From NCBI RefSeq assembly GCF_039537005.1, contig NZ_BAAAZR010000027.1, forward strand, positions 1 to 64,000: 64,000 nt of DNA, written 5' to 3'. Shown here piece by piece: positions 1 through 8,166 of this stretch (position 1 is its first letter; each line of letters opens with the position of its first letter). The translations under genes and the position numbers were made by a program. Source of the stretch: Sphaerisporangium flaviroseum. GTDB lineage: Bacteria; Actinomycetota; Actinomycetes; Streptosporangiales; Streptosporangiaceae. The notes under the pieces are model-generated. The model searched no databases. It was not told where the DNA came from and worked only from the letters and a program-made list of their open reading frames with translations.

Positions 1-3000
1 TCCGACAACCGCTCCAGCAACACCAACCCCACACCCTCACCCCACCCCGTCCCATCAGCGGCACTGGAGAAGGCCTTGCAGCGGCCGTCCGGAGACAGGG
101 CACGCTGGCGGGTCAGCTCGATGAACATGCCGGGCGTGGACATGACGGTCACACCACCCGCGAGCGCGAGCGTGGACTCTCCGCGCCGCAGCGACTGACA
201 GGCCAGGTGTATCGCCACCAGGGACGCGGAACAGGCCGTGTCCACCGTCATCGCCGGCCCCTCAAGGCCCAGCACGTAGGCGATGCGTCCCGAAGCGACG
301 CTGGGGGTGGTGCCCGTCATGACGTAGCCCTCGGTGCTCCGCAGGCCCTCGTACATGCGCGGCCCGTACTCCTGGGCGGTGGCGCCGATGAACACCCCCG
401 CCGAGGTGCCCGCCAGGGAGTCGGGCGCGATGCCCGCGCGCTCGAGCGCCTCCCACGCGACCTCCAGCAGCAACCGCTGCTGCGGATCCATCGCCGCCGC
501 CTCGCGTGGCGAGATGCCGAAGAACTCCGCGTCGAACCGGGTGGCGCCGCGCAGGAATCCGCCCTCGCGGACGTAGTGCTTGCCGGGCTGCAGCCCTTCG
601 GGGTCGTACAGGCCTTCCAGGTCCCAGCCCCGGTCGGCGGGGAAGGGGCCGATGGCGTCCACGCCGCCGGCCAGCACCCGCCACAGGTCCTCGGGCGAGT
701 CGATGTCCCCGGGGAACCGGCAGCCCATCGCGACGATGGCGATCGGCTCGTCCTCGTCCGCCCGCCCCCGAGCCACCTCGGGCGCCTCCGGCGCACCGCT
801 GATCGTCTCCTCCAGGTACCGGATCACGGCCTCGCCGGTCGGCCGATCGAAGATGAGCGTGCTCGGGAGCCGGATCCCGGCGGCCTCTCCCAGGCGGTCA
901 CTCAGCTCGACGCCCATGAACGAGGTGAAGCCGAGGTCCTTGAAGCGCGCCGCCAGGTCGATCGTCTCCGCCGAGGGGTGCTCCAGCACGAGGGCCATCT
1001 GCTCGCGCACCAGAGCGGCGAGGTCACGCTCGGCTGCGGCCTCCGCGACCGGCGGGACCTTCTCGACGTGCTCGACGTGCTCGACGTGCTCGACGTGCTC
1101 GACGTGCTCTACGTGCTCGTCCTGTCCTTCGGCGGCCGGGCCGAGGGGAGGCAGCCAGTACCGTTCCCGCTGGAAGGCGTACGTGGGCAGCGGAACCCGT
1201 TCACCCTGTCCGAGCAGCCGCTCCCAGCCGATCGTCACCCCGCGGACGTGCGACTCGGCCAGCGCGGCGAGCAGCGAGCGCGCCTCCGGCCGGTCGCCGC
1301 GCACCGCGGGGACGAACGTCGCCTCCCCGCCCACGAGGCAGTCGCGCCCCATGGACACGAGCACGGAGTCCGGCCCCACCTCGAGGAATCGCGTCATGCC
1401 GTGCTCTTCCAGCGAGCGCATGCCGTCGAGGAAACGAACCGCCTGGCGCACGTGGCGCACCCAGTAGTCCGGGGAGCAGGCCTCCTCTTCCGTCAGCGGC
1501 TCACCGGTCAGGTTCGACACGATGGGGATCCTCGGCGGCGCGTAGGACAGTCCCGCGGCGACACGGCCGAAGTCCGCGAGCATCGGCTCCACGCGGGGTG
1601 AGTGGAACGCGTGACTGACCCGCAGGCGCCGCGTCTTGCGGCCGCGTTCGCGCCACCGGGCGGCGATCTCGAGCACCGCGTCCTGTTCACCGGAAATGAC
1701 CGTGGCCGTGGGGCCGTTCACCGCGGCGACGGCGACGTGGCCGGCGTGCGCGGCGATCGCCGGGAGGAGCTCCTCCTCGGTGGCCTGGATCGCCGCCATG
1801 GCCCCGCCCTCGGGGAGGTCCTGCATCAGGCGTCCGCGCGCCGCCACGAGCGCGCATGCGTCGTCCAGCGTCAGCACCCCGGCGACGTGTGCCGCGGCCA
1901 GTTCGCCGACCGAGTGCCCGAGCAGCATGTCCGGCGCGAGCCCGAGGTGTTCGAGCAGCCGGAACAGCGCCACCTCGAAGGCGAACAACGCGGTCTGAGT
2001 GAACAGGGTCTGCTCCAGGAGCTCCGCCTCGGGCGTTCCCGCGGCGGCGAACATGACCTCGCGCACCGGCCTGCCGAGATGGGCCTCCAGCCGTTCGCAC
2101 GCCGCGTCCAGCGCCTCGGCGAACACCGGATGCGCGGCGTACAGCTCCCGCCCCATTCCCGGGCGCTGGCTCCCCTGCCCGGTGAACAGGAACGCGAGCC
2201 CGCCGCCGCCGGTACGTCCCTGGACGACCTGCGGGACGGCACGTCCTTCGGCGAGCGCGGCCAGCGCCGCCGTCAGCGAGTCGTGGTCCTCGGCGAGGAC
2301 CACCGCCCGGTGCTCGAACCGGGACCGGGTGGTGGCCAGGGAGTGCGCGACGTCGCCGAGGCCGAGTCCGGGCCGCGATTCCAGATGCTCGCGCAGCCGG
2401 CCGGCCTGGGCGCGCAGTGCCTTCTCGCCCCGTCCCGAGACGAGCACGGGGGTGAGGACGGGAGCGGGCCGTGGAGGGGTGCCCGCTCCCGCCGCGACGG
2501 GGGGGATCGGCGGAGCCGAGAGCACGACATGGCAGTTCGTCCCGCCCATGCCGAACGAGCTGACCCCGGCGACCAGGGGCCGGCCGGGCTGGTGGTCGAG
2601 CGTTCGCACACCGTCGGCGACCCGCAGGCGGAGCGCGTCCAGCGGGATGGCCGGGTTCGGCGTTCGATGGTTGAGGCTCGGCACGAGTGTGCGTTCCCGC
2701 ACGCACAGGACCGCCTTGATCAGCCCGGCGATGCCGGCCGCTCCCTCGAGATGCCCGATGTTGGTCTTCACCGAGCCCACCGGCAGCGGGGCGCCGCGCG
2801 CCCGGCCGGCGCCGAGCACCGCGCCCAGCGCCGCCGCCTCGACCGGATCGCCGACCGGGGTCCCGGTGCCGTGCAGTTCGACGAAGCCCACCTCGGCCGG
2901 GTCGACGCCGGCGTTCGCGTAGGCCCGCCGCAGGACCTCCTCCTGGGCGGCCTGGTTCGGCGCCGTCAGGTTGGCGCCGCCGCCGTCGTTGTTGACGGCC

Positions 3001-3788
3001 CCGCCACGGATCACCGCGTGGATCCGGTCACCGTCGGCCAGTGCCCGGCGCAGCGGCTTGAGGACGACCAGCCCGCCGCCCTCACCGCGCGCGTATCCGT
3101 TGGCACGAGAGTCGAAGGTGTACGCGCGGCCGTCAGGGGACAGCGCCCCGAATCTGCGCGCGATGGCGAACCCTTCGGGCGCCAGGTTGAGGTTGACGCC
3201 GCCGGCGAGAGCCACGGCCGAGGTGCCGGCGCGCAGGCTCTCGCACGCGGTGTGCACGGCGACCAGCGATGACGACTGGCCGGAGTCGATCACCATGCTG
3301 GGACCGCCCAGGCCGAGCACATAGGACAGCCGATTCGCGATCACCCCGCGGCTCTGCCCGGTGATGGTGTGAGCGGTGATCATCTGTTCGCCGCGCCGCA
3401 GGGCCAGCGCCGCGTAGTCGTCCCAGATGGCACCGACGAACACTCCGGCGTCGCTCCCGGCGAGCGCGGCCGGGACGATCCCGGCGTCCTCCAGCGCCTC
3501 CCACGCCAGCTCGAGCATGAGCCGCTGCTGCGGATCCATGGTGACGGCTTCCCGCGGCGAGATCCCGAAGAAGCCCGGGTCGAAGCGGTCGACGTGGTCG
3601 AGGAAGCCCGCGCGCGGCACGGGCAGGTCACCCAGTGGTTCCGCGCGGTCCTGAGGCACCTCGCCGAGCGCGTCCGCCCCATCCTGGAGGAGCCGCCAGA
3701 ACGCCTCCGGGTCCGCGGCTCGGGGGAAGCGGCAGGAGAGCCCGATGACGGCGATGGCGTCGGCGGCGGTCCGGGTGTCCATGGGCAT
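1..3788 (-). CDS. Modular type I polyketide synthase, KSQ loading module and start of module 1 (3' end outside window)
   Basis: First 1262 residues of a giant modular PKS that runs off the left edge. Domains in order: KS-like domain (about 10-430) whose active-site Cys is Gln171 in an SGQSSS motif, i.e. a KSQ that decarboxylates the acyl-ACP; acyltransferase (about 510-810) with GHSVG (Ser626) and HAFH at 726-729, the malonyl-CoA signature; an acidic EHV-repeat linker (about 892-909); ACP with LGFTS (Ser956); then a normal extender KS with TACSAS (Cys1186). KSQ plus a malonyl AT predicts an acetate starter. A second ATG at 3782 is equally possible; GGAGAGGAAGG lies just upstream. It is the last gene of the extender-unit operon, 69 bp after the dehydrogenase. 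The product cannot be predicted because the remaining modules are missing. Confidence 0.95.
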   Translation of the reverse strand, partial: MPMDTRTAADAIAVIGLSCRFPRAADPEAFWRLLQDGADALGEVPQDRAEPLGDLPVPRAGFLDHVDRFDPGFFGISPREAVTMDPQQRLMLELAWEALEDAGIVPAALAGSDAGVFVGAIWDDYAALALRRGEQMITAHTITGQSRGVIANRLSYVLGLGGPSMVIDSGQSSSLVAVHTACESLRAGTSAVALAGGVNLNLAPEGFAIARRFGALSPDGRAYTFDSRANGYARGEGGGLVVLKPLRRALADGDRIHAVIRGGAVNNDGGGANLTAPNQAAQEEVLRRAYANAGVDPAEVGFVELHGTGTPVGDPVEAAALGAVLGAGRARGAPLPVGSVKTNIGHLEGAAGIAGLIKAVLCVRERTLVPSLNHRTPNPAIPLDALRLRVADGVRTLDHQPGRPLVAGVSSFGMGGTNCHVVLSAPPIPPVAAGAGTPPRPAPVLTPVLVSGRGEKALRAQAGRLREHLESRPGLGLGDVAHSLATTRSRFEHRAVVLAEDHDSLTAALAALAEGRAVPQVVQGRTGGGGLAFLFTGQGSQRPGMGRELYAAHPVFAEALDAACERLEAHLGRPVREVMFAAAGTPEAELLEQTLFTQTALFAFEVALFRLLEHLGLAPDMLLGHSVGELAAAHVAGVLTLDDACALVAARGRLMQDLPEGGAMAAIQATEEELLPAIAAHAGHVAVAAVNGPTATVISGEQDAVLEIAARWRERGRKTRRLRVSHAFHSPRVEPMLADFGRVAAGLSYAPPRIPIVSNLTGEPLTEEEACSPDYWVRHVRQAVRFLDGMRSLEEHGMTRFLEVGPDSVLVSMGRDCLVGGEATFVPAVRGDRPEARSLLAALAESHVRGVTIGWERLLGQGERVPLPTYAFQRERYWLPPLGPAAEGQDEHVEHVEHVEHVEHVEHVEKVPPVAEAAAERDLAALVREQMALVLEHPSAETIDLAARFKDLGFTSFMGVELSDRLGEAAGIRLPSTLIFDRPTGEAVIRYLEETISGAPEAPEVARGRADEDEPIAIVAMGCRFPGDIDSPEDLWRVLAGGVDAIGPFPADRGWDLEGLYDPEGLQPGKHYVREGGFLRGATRFDAEFFGISPREAAAMDPQQRLLLEVAWEALERAGIAPDSLAGTSAGVFIGATAQEYGPRMYEGLRSTEGYVMTGTTPSVASGRIAYVLGLEGPAMTVDTACSASLVAIHLACQSLRRGESTLALAGGVTVMSTPGMFIELTRQRALSPDGRCKAFSSAADGTGWGEGVGLVLLERLS
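1062..1115 (-). repeat. 9-bp in-frame minisatellite in the PKS AT-ACP linker
   Basis: Five exact copies of ctcgacgtg (plus strand) followed by a sixth with one mismatch. On the coding strand they read as repeated Glu-His-Val. The repeat sits between the AT post-linker and the ACP of the loading module, where length variation should be tolerated. Confidence 0.95.
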
Positions 3789-3815
3789 GGCCTTCCTCTC
3801 CGCCGTGACGACGAT

Positions 3816-3850
3816 GGGGGTAGGGGGTGATCAAGGGGTGGTAGGGGTGG
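3816..3850. promoter_or_regulatory. G-rich TAGGGG repeats between dehydrogenase and PKS genes
   Basis: The 69-bp spacer before the PKS holds GGGGGTAGGGGG, then AAGGGG and TAGGGG. The same TAGGGGG/CCCCCTA words recur upstream of the first gene of the operon (9559-9590). This could be a pathway-regulator site or an internal promoter element. No regulator gene is in the window, so the role is inferred only from recurrence. Confidence 0.3.
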
Positions 3851-3857
3851 CGGCGCG

Positions 3858-4748
3858 TCAGCCGTAGTCGTAGAAGCCGCGTCCGGACTTCCGGCCGAGG
3901 AGACCGCACTCGACCATGCGGCAGAGCAGGGGCGGTGGCGAGTAGAGCGGCTCCTTGAACTCCGCGTAGAGCGCCCCGGCGATCGACGCCACACTGTCGA
4001 GGCCGATCAGGTCGGCGAGCTTCAACGGTCCCTGCGGATGCGCGCAGCCGAGCACCATCGCCCGGTCGATCGTCTCCGCGTCGGCGAAGCCCGACTCCAC
4101 CATCCGCATCGCCGCGAGCAGGTAGGGGATGAGCAGGGTGTTGACCACGAAGCCCGCCCGGTCGGCCGATCTGATCGGCTGCTTGCCCAGCGTGTCCCGC
4201 ACGAAGGCCTCGGCACGGGCCGTGGTGCCGTCGCCGGTGGCCAGCGACGGGATCAGTTCGACCAGCGGCAGCGCGGGCACCGGGTTGAAGAAGTGCATGC
4301 CGACCACCTGGCTGGGGCGGTTGGTGGCTCGGGCCAACCTCATGATCGGGATCGACGAGGTGGTGGACGCCAGGATCGCGTCCTCGGCTTCGACGATCTT
4401 GTCGAGGGAGGTGAAGATCTCGCACTTCACCGGCTCCTCCTCGGTGACCGCCTCGATCACCATGCGCCGGTCGCCCAGCTCGTTGAGGTCGGTGGTGAAC
4501 GTGACACGGCCGAGGATCGCGTCACGTTCCTCCTCGGTGAGCTTCCCCTTGCGCACGCCCCGGTCGAGCGAGGACTGGATCAGCCGCAGTCCCCTGGCCT
4601 CCGAGGCCGGGCGCGACACCGCGACCATGACGTCCAGGCCCGCCCTGGCGCACACCTCGGCGATTCCGGACCCCATCAGCCCGCACCCGACGAGGCCGAT
4701 CCTGGTGAACTCCGTCGCCACGCCGGTGGCGGTGGGCACGTCGCTCAT
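3858..4748 (-). CDS. 3-hydroxyacyl-CoA dehydrogenase (hydroxybutyryl-CoA dehydrogenase family)
   Basis: A 296-residue NAD(P)-dependent dehydrogenase that would reduce a 3-oxoacyl-CoA (or ACP) to the 3-hydroxyacyl form. The N-terminal Rossmann motif GLVGCGLMGSGIAE, the HFFNPVP motif around residue 145 and the C-terminal GRKSGRGFYDYG are characteristic of the HBDH family, and the length is normal. The start ATG overlaps the stop of the upstream KASIII gene (ATGA), so the two are translationally coupled. Between KASIII/CCR genes and a PKS, it likely performs the reductive step that turns the KASIII product into the precursor of a CCR substrate. No dedicated dehydratase is seen in the window; one from elsewhere would be needed. 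Confidence 0.93.
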   Translation of the reverse strand: MSDVPTATGVATEFTRIGLVGCGLMGSGIAEVCARAGLDVMVAVSRPASEARGLRLIQSSLDRGVRKGKLTEEERDAILGRVTFTTDLNELGDRRMVIEAVTEEEPVKCEIFTSLDKIVEAEDAILASTTSSIPIMRLARATNRPSQVVGMHFFNPVPALPLVELIPSLATGDGTTARAEAFVRDTLGKQPIRSADRAGFVVNTLLIPYLLAAMRMVESGFADAETIDRAMVLGCAHPQGPLKLADLIGLDSVASIAGALYAEFKEPLYSPPPLLCRMVECGLLGRKSGRGFYDYG

Positions 4749-5749
4749 GCGGCCACCGCCCAGCGCACCAGGCAGGCGCCGACGGCCATGCCGCCGCCGA
4801 AGCCCGCGATCAGGACCAGGTCGCCGTCCCGGAAGTCGGTCGAGGCCTCGTCGAGCGTGACCGCCACCGAGGCGCTGCCCATGTTGGCGTAGCGTTCGAC
4901 CGTGCGGTGGGTACGCGCGTTCACCAGCCCCGAAGCGTCGCTGAGCCGGGAGAGCAGCACACCGTTCGGCTGGTGGGGAACGAAATGGCGCACCTGGTCG
5001 AGCCGCAGCCCGGCCCGCTCGACGAGCCGCTCCAGAACGGGCGGGACGTGCTCCAGCACGAACTCGCTCACCCCGCGTCCGTTCATCTTGACGTAGTGAC
5101 CGCCGGTCTCCACGGTGTCGCGCGAGGCCGGCATCCGGCTGCCGCCCGCCTCGATCCTGATGAGGGCGTGCGCGTCGCCGCGGCTGACCAGCTCGACCCC
5201 GAGCAGGCCGTACGGAGCGGGCACGGAGCCGACGATGGCCGCCCCGGCGCCGTCGCCCAGCAGGACCGACGTGCGGCGGTCGGAGAAGTCCGCGAACCGG
5301 GAGTACACCTCGGCCGCCACGATGAGGATCAGCGCGTCCGGACGCGACACCAGCAGGCCGCGGGCCAGTTCCATCCCGTACACGAAGCCGCTGCACGCGG
5401 CGCTGATGTCCAGGCAGGCCGCGTTGTGGGCGTCAAGGGCGTCCTGGACCAGATAGGCGGTGGGCGGCTGCGGGGAGTCGCCGGTGCCGGTGGAGACGAT
5501 GATGTAGTCGAGCGCTTCGGCGGGAACGCCGGCGGCGTCCAGTGCCCGGCGCGCGGCCTTGGTCGCGAGGTCGGAGGCCGCCTCCGTCGGCGCCGCGTAG
5601 CGCCTGGAGATGATCTGGGTCTTGCGCTCGATCCACTCGGAATCGACTCCGACCCGCTCGGCCACCTCCTCGTTGGAGATCTCCTCTTTCGGCACGTACG
5701 AGCCGGTCGAGAGTATCCCGACGGCGTTCCCGATCGTGGGAGCGGACAT
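4745..5749 (-). CDS. Beta-ketoacyl-ACP synthase III-like enzyme, copy 1
   Basis: A 334-residue FabH-like synthase, expected to condense an acyl-CoA starter with a malonyl unit. The Cys-His-Asn triad is visible: Cys119 in SAACSGF, His259 in VPHQ, and Asn in NMGSASV; GGGMAVG closes the fold. The start is an ATG 8 bp after the CCR1 stop. Reading further upstream would overlap CCR1 and add no conserved sequence. It is a close paralogue of the gene at 7110-8144, with near-identical nucleotide stretches such as around 5012-5085. In this operon it most likely builds the carbon skeleton of an alkylmalonyl extender unit rather than making housekeeping fatty acids. Confidence 0.93.
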   Translation of the reverse strand: MSAPTIGNAVGILSTGSYVPKEEISNEEVAERVGVDSEWIERKTQIISRRYAAPTEAASDLATKAARRALDAAGVPAEALDYIIVSTGTGDSPQPPTAYLVQDALDAHNAACLDISAACSGFVYGMELARGLLVSRPDALILIVAAEVYSRFADFSDRRTSVLLGDGAGAAIVGSVPAPYGLLGVELVSRGDAHALIRIEAGGSRMPASRDTVETGGHYVKMNGRGVSEFVLEHVPPVLERLVERAGLRLDQVRHFVPHQPNGVLLSRLSDASGLVNARTHRTVERYANMGSASVAVTLDEASTDFRDGDLVLIAGFGGGMAVGACLVRWAVAA

Positions 5750-5757
5750 GCGAACGG

Positions 5758-7113
5758 TCACCCTTCCATCTCGCGCATCGGATTGAGCTCCTGGGAGCCG
5801 ATCGCCGCCCGCAGCTCCGGATCGGTGACGCCCAGGCCGGGCTCGGGCGCCAGGCAGAGCACGCCCACCTTTCCTGTGTGGCCGTTGGTCTGGACCAGCC
5901 GTGTCGCCTCGCCGAGCTCGGCGAGCGGGTAGACGGCGGAGATCACCGGCTTGAGCCGTCCCTGGCGGAAAAGGCGGTTGCACTCGGCGGCCTCCTGGTA
6001 GTTCGCGGAGTGGCTGCCGATGATGCGCTTCACGTTCATCCACAGGTAGCGGTTGTCGTAGTGGTGCTGGTAGCCCGTGCTGGAACCGCAGGTCACCACG
6101 GTGCCGCCACGCCGTACGATGAACACCGAGGTCGCGAACGTCGCGCGGCCGATGTAGTCGAAGGCGACGTGCGGGTCCTCTCCGACCTCACGGCGGATGA
6201 TCCTGCCCAGCCGCTTGCCCGCCTCGATGCTCTGACCGGGATCCGGCTCCGGGCCGCCGATGCCGATCTCCTCGCGGTTGACCACCACATCGCAGCCCAG
6301 CCGGCGCACCGCCTCCGCCTTCTCCTCCGAGCTGACGACGCCCACCGGGATGCCGCCGCCGTTCTTCACCAACTGCACGGCGTAGGCGCCGAGCCCTCCG
6401 GCGGCACCCCAGATCAGCACCACATCGCCCTGCTTGATGCGCGCGCCGTGTTCGCTGACCAGCATGCGGTACGAAGTACCGGCGCACAGCAGGTTGACGG
6501 CGGCCTCCTCCCAGGTCAGGTGAGGTGGCTTGGGCAGCACCTGGCTGGCCCGGACGATCGTGAAGTGGGCCAGCCCGCCGAAGTTGGTCTCGAAGCCCCA
6601 GATACGCTGTTCGCCGCCGAGCATGCCGTCCCAGTGCGTGGCCGGCTCCTGGTCATCGACATGGGTGCAGCTCACCACCACGTGATCGCCGGCTTTCCAC
6701 TGCCGCACTCCGGCCCCGGTGCGGACGACCACGCCCGCGGCGTCCGACCCCAGCACGTGGAACGGCCGATCATGCTGGGAGGCGAAACCACCCTCCCGCC
6801 CGTACCGCCGAAGAAAATCGAAAGTCGGCAACGGCTCGAAAATCGCCGACCACACCGTGTTGTAGTTGATCGAACTGGCCATCACCGCGACCAGCACCTC
6901 ATCCGGCGCCAGCTCCGGCATCGGCACCGGACCCACCCGCAATGACTTACGCACATCCTTGTCCGCCATCCCGGCGAACATGTCGACATCCTCCACGCGG
7001 ATATGCCCCGCGACGAACTCGCGCGGCACTTCGGTGCGCGCCAGTTCGTCACCATCCGCTCCACCGATGACCGCGTCGGCCAAAGCACTCATGCCGTTCC
7101 CGCCGTTCCTCAT
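5758..7113 (-). CDS. Crotonyl-CoA carboxylase/reductase family enzyme, copy 1
   Basis: A 451-residue MDR-superfamily enzyme of the CCR type, which reductively carboxylates 2-enoyl-CoA with NADPH and CO2 to alkylmalonyl-CoA. Seen: the N-terminal RVGPVPMPELAPDEVLV, the nucleotide-binding IWGAAGGLGAYAVQ, VVNREE, and a C-terminal YDNRYLWMNVKRIIGSH block. The residue after GSH, usually Phe in ethylmalonyl-CoA-forming enzymes (HFAN), is Ser here, suggesting a larger substrate. The ATG at 7113 overlaps the upstream KASIII stop (ATGA); an alternative ATG at 7092 aligns better with the start of copy 2. The N-terminal third is almost identical in DNA to copy 2. Confidence 0.93.
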   Translation of the reverse strand: MRNGGNGMSALADAVIGGADGDELARTEVPREFVAGHIRVEDVDMFAGMADKDVRKSLRVGPVPMPELAPDEVLVAVMASSINYNTVWSAIFEPLPTFDFLRRYGREGGFASQHDRPFHVLGSDAAGVVVRTGAGVRQWKAGDHVVVSCTHVDDQEPATHWDGMLGGEQRIWGFETNFGGLAHFTIVRASQVLPKPPHLTWEEAAVNLLCAGTSYRMLVSEHGARIKQGDVVLIWGAAGGLGAYAVQLVKNGGGIPVGVVSSEEKAEAVRRLGCDVVVNREEIGIGGPEPDPGQSIEAGKRLGRIIRREVGEDPHVAFDYIGRATFATSVFIVRRGGTVVTCGSSTGYQHHYDNRYLWMNVKRIIGSHSANYQEAAECNRLFRQGRLKPVISAVYPLAELGEATRLVQTNGHTGKVGVLCLAPEPGLGVTDPELRAAIGSQELNPMREMEG

Positions 7114-8144
7114 GTCGAAAGGGAGTCGTTCGCGACCGGACTCAGCTCGCGTTCGCGCAGGGACCAGGGGTCCGCCCAGCGCAGCAGGCACGAGCCGATG
7201 GAGATGCCGCCGCCGAATCCGACGAGCAGCACGATGTCGCCGTCCCGGAAGTCGTGTGCCGCGTGATCGAGCGTGACCGCGACAGAGGCGCTGCCCATGT
7301 TGGCGAACCGGTCGATCGTGCGATGCGTGCGCGCGGTGTCCAGTCGCAGCCGTCCGACCAGGTCGTTCATCAGGTTGCCGTTCCCCTGGTGCGGGATGAA
7401 GTGGTCCACCTGGTCGAGCCGCAGCCCGGCCCGCTCGACGAGCCGCTGCAGAACGGGCGGGACGTGCTCCAGCACGAACTCGCTCACCCCGCGCCCGTTC
7501 ATCCTGAAGTAATGACCGCCGGACTCGACGGTCTCGCGCGAGGCCGGCATCCGGCTGCCCCCGGCCTCCACCCTGATGAGCTGGTGCGCCTCGCCGTGAC
7601 TGCCCAGTTCGACGTCGATGAGGCCGTAGGGCTCGGGCACCGGACCGACGATCGCAGCCCCGGCGCCGTCGGCGAACAGCACCGCCGTGCGCCGGTCGGT
7701 GAAGTCCAGGATGCGCGAGTAGACGTCGGCGGCCACCACCAGGGCGCGGCGCCCCGGGTGGAGGTCGAGAAGGCCGCGGGCCAGCGCCAGGCCGTACACG
7801 AAACCGCTGCACACCACGTTGAGGTCGAAACAGGCGGCGCGGTCGGCCCCCAGGGCGTCCTGCACGAGGTTGGAGGTCGGCGGGCTGGGCGAGTCTCCCG
7901 TAGAGGTGGAGACGATGATGTAGTCGATCTGCTCGGGGAGCAGGCCCGCTCCGAGCAGTGCCCTGTGCGCGGCCTTGACCGCCAGGTCGGAGGTGGCCTC
8001 CGAGGGCGCCGCGTAACGCCGGGTCCTGATCTGGGTCTTACGCTCGATCCATTCAGGCGTGGCCCCGACCCTTTCAGCCACCTCCTCATTGGAAATCTCG
8101 GCTTTCGGCACATACGATCCGGTCGACAATATTCCGACAGCCAT
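7110..8144 (-). CDS. Beta-ketoacyl-ACP synthase III-like enzyme, copy 2
   Basis: A 344-residue KASIII paralogue of the gene at 4745-5749. Catalytic Cys112 sits in NVVCSGF, His in FIPHQGNG and Asn in NMGSASV. It carries a C-terminal extension of about 18 residues absent from copy 1. The start ATG has GAGAGGG nine bases upstream. Differences around the active-site Cys (VVC versus AAC) and PHQ (GNGNLM versus PNGVLL) fit different acyl preferences. It is paired with CCR1 by an ATGA overlap, so the duplication unit seems to be KASIII plus CCR. Confidence 0.92.
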   Translation of the reverse strand: MAVGILSTGSYVPKAEISNEEVAERVGATPEWIERKTQIRTRRYAAPSEATSDLAVKAAHRALLGAGLLPEQIDYIIVSTSTGDSPSPPTSNLVQDALGADRAACFDLNVVCSGFVYGLALARGLLDLHPGRRALVVAADVYSRILDFTDRRTAVLFADGAGAAIVGPVPEPYGLIDVELGSHGEAHQLIRVEAGGSRMPASRETVESGGHYFRMNGRGVSEFVLEHVPPVLQRLVERAGLRLDQVDHFIPHQGNGNLMNDLVGRLRLDTARTHRTIDRFANMGSASVAVTLDHAAHDFRDGDIVLLVGFGGGISIGSCLLRWADPWSLRERELSPVANDSLST

Positions 8145-8166
8145 CAGACAGTGCCCTCTCCCTGGG

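Noticed and set aside
207..3324. Long plus-strand open frames opposite the PKS
   Set aside because: High GC makes antisense frames open; they show Arg/Ala/Gly-rich nonsense, whereas the minus strand encodes continuous KS-AT-ACP-KS motifs.
4749..5396. Upstream extension of the dehydrogenase frame
   Set aside because: The extension overlaps KASIII-1 out of frame and has no dehydrogenase similarity; the ATGA-coupled ATG at 4748 is right before the Rossmann motif.
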